A stretch of DNA of 64,000 nucleotides from Streptosporangiales bacterium (GTDB lineage: Bacteria; Actinomycetota; Actinomycetes; Streptosporangiales; WHSR01): positions 62,001 to 126,000 of the forward strand of contig WHSR01000002.1 in NCBI GenBank assembly GCA_009379995.1. The letters run 5' to 3'. Positions 63,832 to 64,000 of the stretch are shown in pieces; the first letter of the stretch is position 1; every line of letters begins with the position of its first letter. The notes under the pieces are model-generated. The model saw only the letters and a program-made list of their open reading frames with translations, did no database searches and had not been told where the DNA came from. The position numbers and the translations under genes are program-made.

Positions 63832-64000
63832 ATGAACAGCGCAGAGATCTACGACGCGGCCCGGAAGCGGATCGTCGAGCTTGTCCGGGCCGGCGACCAG
63901 GACGCGGCAGTCGCCGCGTGCCCCGGCTGGACCGTGAGGGACCTGGTCGCGCACCTTGCCGGTGGGCTCGGCTCGTTTCTGAGCCGTGACTTCGATGCGG
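63832..64000 (+). CDS. Maleylpyruvate isomerase family protein (partial, runs off the window)
   Basis: The first 56 residues of a mycothiol-dependent maleylpyruvate isomerase-type protein (DinB-like fold). The diagnostic segment ACPGWTVRDLVAHLAGG contains the first metal-ligand histidine. ATG at 63832, with GAGGGGAG about 12 bases upstream. The gene continues beyond 64000. Confidence 0.75.
   Translation, partial: MNSAEIYDAARKRIVELVRAGDQDAAVAACPGWTVRDLVAHLAGGLGSFLSRDFDA

Overview
The window is chromosomal DNA of a high-GC Gram-positive actinobacterium (roughly 70% G+C by eye, GTG and TTG starts common, dense genes on both strands). Supporting markers are a SigD/ShbA-type sigma factor with an RsdA-like anti-sigma partner, GuaB3, WXG100 proteins with a mycosin, DUF397/XRE pairs, DUF3017, DUF5319, DUF6350 and a mycothiol-type maleylpyruvate isomerase domain. 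The gene order resembles Streptosporangiales or Streptomycetales more than mycobacteria, but I cannot name the genus.

Layout. 0-6 kb: acyltransferase, GNAT, EamA exporter, coiled-coil protein, zinc ribbon, THUMP-like methyltransferase. 6-8.4 kb: HrcA/CIRCE-controlled groES-groEL1. 8.4-16.5 kb: M15 lipoprotein peptidase, sigma/anti-sigma pair, DUF5319, guaB, guaB3, glpD. 16.6-18.5 kb: two WXG100 proteins and a mycosin without ESX core genes. 18.6-23.7 kb: aldehyde dehydrogenase, ChoD-like GMC oxidoreductase, guaA. 23.7-25.3 kb: a patchy accessory stretch with a DUF3800-like gene and a decayed VapBC pair. 25.3-31.1 kb: minus-strand operon for a form II CO-dehydrogenase-like molybdoenzyme (coxS-L-M-G) ending in kynureninase. 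31.4-35.7 kb: divergent PspC modules (a LiaF-like protein against a PspC-histidine kinase plus a NarL regulator) and an FHA protein. 35.7-42.2 kb: CPBP protease, DM13, PIG-L deacetylase, ArsR/MFS pair, pcrA. 42.2-42.9 kb: a frameshifted Phd-VapC pair. 42.9-45.6 kb: B12-binding protein, sucC, sucD. 45.6-55.8 kb: glycosyltransferase and transporter, DUF6350, DUF4190, purN-purH, a prepilin-like surface protein with a lipoprotein, DUF3592, folD. 56.2-58.8 kb: DUF397/XRE pair with tandem operators, CxxC protein, FHA-HTH regulator. 58.9-62.7 kb: citrate synthase, DUF3017, icd, mdh. The right edge holds small DinB and maleylpyruvate-isomerase-like genes.

Functional themes: guanine nucleotide synthesis (guaB, guaB3, guaA), purine and one-carbon metabolism (purN, purH, folD), the TCA cycle (sucCD, citrate synthase, icd, mdh), protein folding and envelope-stress sensing.

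The signal that ordinary annotation does not explain is two unrelated families of dispersed palindromes, seven copies in all. They sit exactly at gene 3' ends, five of the seven in gaps between convergent genes. Their arms stay complementary while the arm sequence changes between copies (family B), or the loop is conserved and one copy is inverted (family A). They look like mobile or structurally selected bidirectional terminator elements. They supply stop codons to two genes and C-terminal residues to two others. Two toxin-antitoxin loci are both decayed.
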